Assembly (NCBI GenBank): GCA_964511875.1
Contig: CAZEHS010000002.1
Location: 23,943-87,942 of the forward strand
Length of the DNA: 64,000 bases
Reading direction: 5' to 3'
From: CAZEHS01 sp964511875
GTDB taxonomy: Bacteria > Bacillota > Clostridia > Peptostreptococcales > Acidaminobacteraceae
The notes beneath the pieces are model-generated. The model ran no database searches. It was not told the origin of the DNA and worked only from the letters and a program-made list of their open reading frames with translations. The position numbers and the translations under genes are program-made. This document shows, one piece after another, positions 60,486 through 64,000 of the stretch (its first letter is position 1; each line of letters starts with the position of its first letter).

Positions 60486-62078
60486 ATGAGAAAAGGAATC
60501 AGAAGCAGATGGTTTGCAGTGCTGATGATATTGACGATGGTAATAACGATCGGGTTGCAGGGGTTTGGGGTATCTGTATATGCGGGTGATAAGCAGACTC
60601 AGATACATCTTAAGACAGATGGCTTTGCTGAGGGCACGGTAGTGCAGGCGATAATACAAGGTCCATTCGGAAGTTACCCTACAAACTCAGATGGTAATGC
60701 TGTTATTGAAATGGGCACGAATAATAATAGGCAGTACGTGTCTCCAGACCTTGGCGAAGATGCTGAACCATTGGTTCTTGCGTTCCTCATTAATGGAATA
60801 GAATATGGATTCACTGCGGGTGAAGAAGGAGAGGGGACGATTAACTATACCCTTGGTTCTCCTATTGCACCAGCAACGTACACTGTTACCTTCGACAGCC
60901 AGGGCGGAAGTTCAGTGGCTCCAATAACCGGTATTGCTGATGGTGGTACCGCAGGAACATTGCCGGTACCTACAAGGGACGGCTTCACCTTCGGCGGATG
61001 GTTTCCTGACAAATCTGAAGATGAATTCAAATCGGATACCCCAGTAACCTGTGATATCACAGTATATGCAGCATGGATACCTGTTGAGGTTCAAGAAACA
61101 TTTACAGTAACCTTCGACAGCCAGGGTGGTAGTGCAGTGGCTCCAATAACAGGAGTTGTATCGGGTACAACAGTAACTCTGCCATCAAATCCAACAAAAG
61201 CAGCGAATGCGTTTGCAAGCTGGAATATAATTGCAGATGGAAGCGGCGCAGCATTCACATCAGAAACAGAGGTAACAGCTGACATAACCGTGTACGCACA
61301 GTGGACACCGGCTGCAACGTATACTGTAACCTTTGACAGCCAGGGCGGAAGTGCAGTGGCTCCAATAACAGGAGTCGTATCGGGTACAACGGTAACACTG
61401 CCATCAAATCCAACAAAAGCAGCGAATACATTTGCAAGCTGGAACACAGCTGCAGATGGAAGCGGTACAGTATTCACATCCGCAACACAGGTGACAGCCG
61501 ACATAACCGTGTACGCACAGTGGACACCGGATACACCTGCTGCAACGTACACAGTAACCTTCGACAGCCAGGGCGGTAGTGCAGTGGCTCCAATAACAGG
61601 CGTTGTATCGGGCGGAAAAGTGATTTTGCCATCTAATCCAACCTTCTCAGGCAAAACATTTGCAGGCTGGAACATAATTGCAGATGGAAGCGGCGCAGCA
61701 TTCACAGCCGACACAGCGGTAATAGCCGACATAACCGTGTACGCACAGTGGACAGCAATACCCGTTGTAGAAGATGATGATCCTGATCCTGTAACACCAA
61801 CGCCTTCATCATCCGGATCCTCACGAACTCGCCGGACCATTCAGGACAGACCGGAACCGGAAGTCATCACTACAGTCGTACCGGAAGTAACACCACTTGC
61901 AGCTCCAGTTTTACCAGAGATGGTTCCGGAAGCAGTTCCGGCTCCGGTAGAAATCGTTGCAGAAGTAGCTCCACTGGGCGTAGCAGTTCTTCCTAAGACC
62001 GGTGAACTTCCTGCCTCACTGTTCTACGGCTTAGGCGGCATGCTGACAGCTATGGGAGCATTCCTGAAACGCAAATGA
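60486..62078 (+). CDS. LPXTG-anchored surface protein with InlB B-repeats
   Basis: The 530-residue product has a signal peptide (residues ~1-35), a short N-terminal domain and four InlB B-type repeats (Listeria-Bacteroides repeats) starting near residues 132, 206, 279 and 355, each with TVTFDSQGGS and a later W-containing end. A Pro/Glu-rich wall-spanning stretch and a sorting signal follow: LPKTGE (Leu502-Gly506), a hydrophobic segment and a KRK tail. A sortase would attach it to peptidoglycan; none is in the window. ATG 60486 follows GAGAGGTG; an ATG at 60441 is rejected because it would precede the signal peptide. Such proteins mediate adhesion. Confidence 0.92.
   Translation: MRKGIRSRWFAVLMILTMVITIGLQGFGVSVYAGDKQTQIHLKTDGFAEGTVVQAIIQGPFGSYPTNSDGNAVIEMGTNNNRQYVSPDLGEDAEPLVLAFLINGIEYGFTAGEEGEGTINYTLGSPIAPATYTVTFDSQGGSSVAPITGIADGGTAGTLPVPTRDGFTFGGWFPDKSEDEFKSDTPVTCDITVYAAWIPVEVQETFTVTFDSQGGSAVAPITGVVSGTTVTLPSNPTKAANAFASWNIIADGSGAAFTSETEVTADITVYAQWTPAATYTVTFDSQGGSAVAPITGVVSGTTVTLPSNPTKAANTFASWNTAADGSGTVFTSATQVTADITVYAQWTPDTPAATYTVTFDSQGGSAVAPITGVVSGGKVILPSNPTFSGKTFAGWNIIADGSGAAFTADTAVIADITVYAQWTAIPVVEDDDPDPVTPTPSSSGSSRTRRTIQDRPEPEVITTVVPEVTPLAAPVLPEMVPEAVPAPVEIVAEVAPLGVAVLPKTGELPASLFYGLGGMLTAMGAFLKRK
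60879..61757 (+). repeat. Four tandem ~70-codon repeats in the surface-protein gene
   Basis: Units begin at about 60879, 61101, 61320 and 61548. The last three share long near-identical DNA stretches (for example around the CCATCAAATCCAACAAAAGC segment), so recent duplication or ongoing recombination is likely. Confidence 0.85.
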
Positions 62079-62089
62079 AGTGAACCTTG

Positions 62090-62119
62090 CTTCGGGTGGA
62101 GTTTCTACTCCATCCGAAG
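62090..62119 (+). terminator. Hairpin after the surface-protein gene
   Basis: A 13-bp stem with one G-T pair (62090-62102 with 62107-62119), no strong T-tract. Confidence 0.6.
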
Positions 62120-62145
62120 ATTAGTTGAACGGATCCAGGGCCTTT

Positions 62146-62191
62146 ACAGTTCTCCACTCGCCGCTTATAGAAGCGGGAGTCTTAGAACTGT
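62146..62191. other. Unidentified structured element
   Basis: ACAGTTCT (62146-62153) pairs with AGAACTGT (62184-62191), and inside CCGCTT-ATAG-AAGCGG pairs again. A 46-nt imperfect hairpin in a gene-free stretch; could be a small RNA, a 3' UTR structure or a repeat. Confidence 0.4.
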
Positions 62192-62230
62192 TAGGCATCG
62201 GATAAATATCAATAAGGTCATATGATGTTA

Positions 62231-62263
62231 AAGAGCCTCACCCATTCGGGTGGGGCTCTTTAG
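62231..62263 (+). terminator. Intrinsic terminator
   Basis: AAGAGCCTCACCC / GGGTGGGGCTCTT stem (62231-62243 with 62248-62260, one G-T pair) and a short T-tail. Confidence 0.8.
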
Positions 62264-62275
62264 GTGATAAGGGAG

Positions 62276-62304
62276 AGATTGCCGCGCTGTGCTCGCAATG
62301 ACAA
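62276..62304. repeat. Short interspersed-repeat remnant (possible MITE end)
   Basis: GATTGCCGCGCTGTGCTCGC followed by AATGAC has ATTGC/GCAAT complementary ends and resembles a widely scattered bacterial repeat end. Only this short piece is visible. Confidence 0.35.
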
Positions 62305-62327
62305 ACGAGGCTTCAAGGCAAAACAAA

Positions 62328-62347
62328 AGCCACCTTTTCAGGTGGCT
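62328..62347 (-). terminator. Terminator of the transglutaminase gene
   Basis: AGCCACCT / AGGTGGCT stem with TTTC loop; the A-rich sequence at 62320-62328 gives a U-tract on the minus strand. Confidence 0.82.
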
Positions 62348-62352
62348 GTGAT

Positions 62353-63144
62353 TCAATAGTATTTTGCTGCTCTGAATTCTGCATCCGTTTTCAGCATATT
62401 GGTTTTAGCACCTGCAGCCTTGAAAGCTGCATCATAGGTGGTGTCGATGAACACCCATTTCTTATCCAGATAAACCTGGTTCCAGGCGTGATATTCAGGT
62501 ATGTCGTTCTTGTAGCCCTTGATCAGCTTGGCCGGTACTCCTACGCTTCGAAGCATTGAGCCGAACAGAGCAGAGTAGTCATAGCAGATTCCAAGATTGG
62601 TGGTGTAAGTATCTTCTATACTCGGTACATATGTGTTCTTGAGCTTGCTGATCTTTGCATAATCGTATCGGATTTTTGCGGTGATGTAACCGTACACCAG
62701 CTTAACCTTTTCAGCATCCGTTTTCGCATCAGCTGTAATGATTTTGGCTTTGCCGATAGATACCATGTCCGGAGTCCAGTTCAGAATCTGAGAGCTTCCC
62801 AGGAATGGAACGAAATCATCAGGCAGATCGACTTTTACAGAAGTTTGGTTGAGAAGCCGGTACTGTGTTCCCTGGACTTTCTGGTAAAGTGAAATCTTGT
62901 AGGTCCCGTCACCGAACTGCAGTGGAAAGGCTTCCTTGGATTTCAACAAGTCGTAGGTATAAGACTGAGTCCCCATTGCAACCATTACTTTGATTGTGGA
63001 TTGGGCTGTGACCGGATAACTGACCCGAACCACTCCTTGTGCGGTATCGACTGTGGCAATGGAATCAGCGTGGACACCGAGCGTCATTCCTAACAACAGC
63101 ATTACGGTAAGAGCAGTACGGCGAATAATCCTGTGAGTTCGCAT
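62353..63144 (-). CDS. Secreted transglutaminase-like domain protein
   Basis: The 263-residue protein has a signal peptide (LLLGMTLGVHADS). A transglutaminase-like (papain-fold) domain follows, with catalytic Cys in TNLGICYDYSALF, His in PEYHAWNQVYLDKKW and Asp in VFIDTTYDA. Related proteins are secreted proteases or cross-linking enzymes of the cell surface. I prefer ATG 63144 over ATG 63150 because of the spacing from AAGGAGAG. A c-di-GMP riboswitch lies directly upstream, so expression follows the cellular c-di-GMP level. Confidence 0.9.
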   Translation of the reverse strand: MRTHRIIRRTALTVMLLLGMTLGVHADSIATVDTAQGVVRVSYPVTAQSTIKVMVAMGTQSYTYDLLKSKEAFPLQFGDGTYKISLYQKVQGTQYRLLNQTSVKVDLPDDFVPFLGSSQILNWTPDMVSIGKAKIITADAKTDAEKVKLVYGYITAKIRYDYAKISKLKNTYVPSIEDTYTTNLGICYDYSALFGSMLRSVGVPAKLIKGYKNDIPEYHAWNQVYLDKKWVFIDTTYDAAFKAAGAKTNMLKTDAEFRAAKYY

Positions 63145-63156
63145 AATCATCTCTCC

Positions 63157-63240
63157 TTCGGTAGCTGGCTATCTCTGGTTTTTCCAAAGACCCTGTAGCT
63201 TTGCGTCCCTATCTTGCGATAGGTTTGCCTTGGGCGCAGG
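63157..63240 (-). promoter_or_regulatory. c-di-GMP-I (GEMM-I) riboswitch
   Basis: Read on the minus strand, the leader contains AAGGCAAACC, a stem TATC-GCAA-GATA with a GNRA tetraloop, then GGGACGCAAAGC, ACAGGGTC, a variable stem, and GCCAGCTACCG. These are the conserved core elements of the GEMM-I aptamer. The ribosome site AAGGAGAG of the transglutaminase gene begins directly after the aptamer, which suggests control of translation start; no clear terminator follows the aptamer. Confidence 0.9.
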
Positions 63241-63358
63241 AAAGAAAAAAGAAGCTTTTCTTTCGAGGTGTTTTCCCGGTGTATCCTTCATGTTCATTTT
63301 AACACAATTGACGGATTAAGAACAGGTGCAGAAGATTTCAAGTATATTACAGTAATGT

Positions 63359-63706
63359 TTATTTTTTAATGGCTGAGTATTTGTGAAAATCAGATAATAA
63401 CTGTGATTTTATGATCTGTACTGAATGCAGCTGAGTTGAGAGCTGTTCCGCATCCTTGATCGATGAGGTGTTCTCCATATTCAAAAATGTATCTGCGAGT
63501 GAGCTTAAACAGAGGTTTGCAGCATCACCTTTCATCTTATGGAGCTTGTTCTTTATCAATTCCCAATCCTGGTTTGAAAGGATCTCTTCAAATTCACTCA
63601 GATCCTTTTGGAATTCAGTCTGATAAATGTTCATCAGATGAAAAATATCCTCCGGATCCATTCCCATTTCTTCAGTAATCAGGTTAAAGTCGAATGCTGG
63701 TTCCAT
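63359..63706 (-). CDS. HPt-domain protein
   Basis: The 115-residue four-helix histidine phosphotransfer domain has the phosphorylatable His56 in KLHKMKGDAANL. It relays phosphate between a hybrid kinase and a response regulator; neither is in the window. GGAGG precedes the ATG. The ACT-domain gene lies 10 bp upstream on the same strand, so the two are co-transcribed. Confidence 0.86.
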   Translation of the reverse strand: MEPAFDFNLITEEMGMDPEDIFHLMNIYQTEFQKDLSEFEEILSNQDWELIKNKLHKMKGDAANLCLSSLADTFLNMENTSSIKDAEQLSTQLHSVQIIKSQLLSDFHKYSAIKK

Positions 63707-63716
63707 TATGCCTCCA

Positions 63717-63989
63717 TCAGTTCGGGGTTGAGATCGAGCGTACTCCTTTGATTTCCATCAGGGCAGCTGCAAGGTTCGTTGCGGTTATATCCCGTGGAGC
63801 TCTAATTGAAATATTCAGTCGCGATTCGTAATCGTCAATGGGCTCCACCTCCATATCGAGAATCAATGCGTGATACTCGCCCAAGAGCGTTCCTATACGG
63901 CCGATCTGGCCGGGTTCATTAATTGTTATGAGGCTGATTGCCTGGGTGCCGTGACTTGTAGTGATCCGTTTTTCAAGCTTGAAGAACAT
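63717..63989 (-). CDS. ACT-domain protein (possibly the C-terminal end of a longer protein)
   Basis: At least 90 residues form an ACT ligand-binding domain (AISLITINEPGQIGRIGTLLG; LNISIRAPRDI; ALMEIKGVRSIS). The ATG at 63989 has no visible ribosome site, and the frame stays open to the window edge at 64000, so the true gene may begin outside. A stand-alone ACT regulator and the end of a larger amino-acid-responsive enzyme are both possible. Confidence 0.75.
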   Translation of the reverse strand: MFFKLEKRITTSHGTQAISLITINEPGQIGRIGTLLGEYHALILDMEVEPIDDYESRLNISIRAPRDITATNLAAALMEIKGVRSISTPN

Positions 63990-64000
63990 TGTCAGAGTGA

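Noticed and set aside
60879..61757. CRISPR-like array
   Set aside because: The repeats are ~210-bp in-frame coding units without unique spacers. They are protein repeats.
61091..61840. Minus-strand 249-residue frame over the InlB repeats
   Set aside because: It is a shadow of the repetitive surface-protein gene; the repeat pattern follows the plus-strand protein.

Overview
The window looks like a chromosomal segment of a fermentative, strictly anaerobic Clostridia-type Firmicute. I infer this from an AddA-type helicase-nuclease, formate-THF ligase, a glycyl-radical enzyme with its activase, a tungsten/molybdopterin aldehyde:ferredoxin oxidoreductase, strong AGGAGG-type ribosome binding sites, an LPXTG surface protein and BTAD-type regulators. 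No rRNA, tRNA or CRISPR array was recognised. Species cannot be assigned from the sequence alone.

Layout. 1-3.2 kb: the 3' part of addA, then cysQ. 3.3-33.6 kb: a ~30 kb catabolic island with four regulators (GntR/FCD, IclR, LacI, and a soluble chemoreceptor as sensor). Its transcription units are: (a) Fe-alcohol dehydrogenase, split transketolase (two genes), Zn-dehydrogenase; (b) an Old-Yellow-Enzyme/dienoyl-CoA-reductase-like Fe-S flavoenzyme, a VOC protein and a ribose-type ABC transporter; (c) an SDR facing an aldehyde dehydrogenase plus soluble chemoreceptor; (d) a minus-strand unit of UPF0303 protein, Gfo/Idh/MocA dehydrogenase and ABM monooxygenase-fold protein; (e) a ~11.5 kb unit of SDR, a second ribose-type ABC importer with two different permeases, a glycyl-radical enzyme (GRE), its activase, a MoaD-like protein, an aldehyde ferredoxin oxidoreductase and a tautomerase. 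TTGTNNACAA sites in the promoters of several of these units suggest that the local GntR protein ties them together. The working model is import of a polyol- or sugar-like compound, redox and isomerisation steps, radical C-X or C-C cleavage by the GRE to a carbonyl product, and ferredoxin- or NAD-linked aldehyde oxidation, with the split transketolase shuttling two-carbon units. The substrate is not identifiable from sequence.

33.7-50.8 kb: mostly core genes. These are pseudouridine kinase/glycosidase, a full-length transketolase, a Na/Pi cotransporter, an XRE-TPR regulator with a 28-bp perfect palindrome at its start codon, a GNAT protein, formate-THF ligase, a large BTAD-ATPase regulator, branched-chain aminotransferase, CCA-adding enzyme and dapB.

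50.8-56.6 kb: an AT-rich accessory block of small secreted proteins and lipoproteins. It includes two YHYH-motif proteins, one broken by a frameshift in a T6 run inside a ComEC-like metallo-hydrolase, and it ends with a serine-recombinase relic. 56.9-64 kb: an M48 protease, a cold-shock protein, a BTAD regulator with a degenerate GGDEF-like tail, an InlB-repeat LPXTG surface protein, a secreted transglutaminase-like protein behind a c-di-GMP-I riboswitch, an HPt protein and an ACT-domain protein at the edge.
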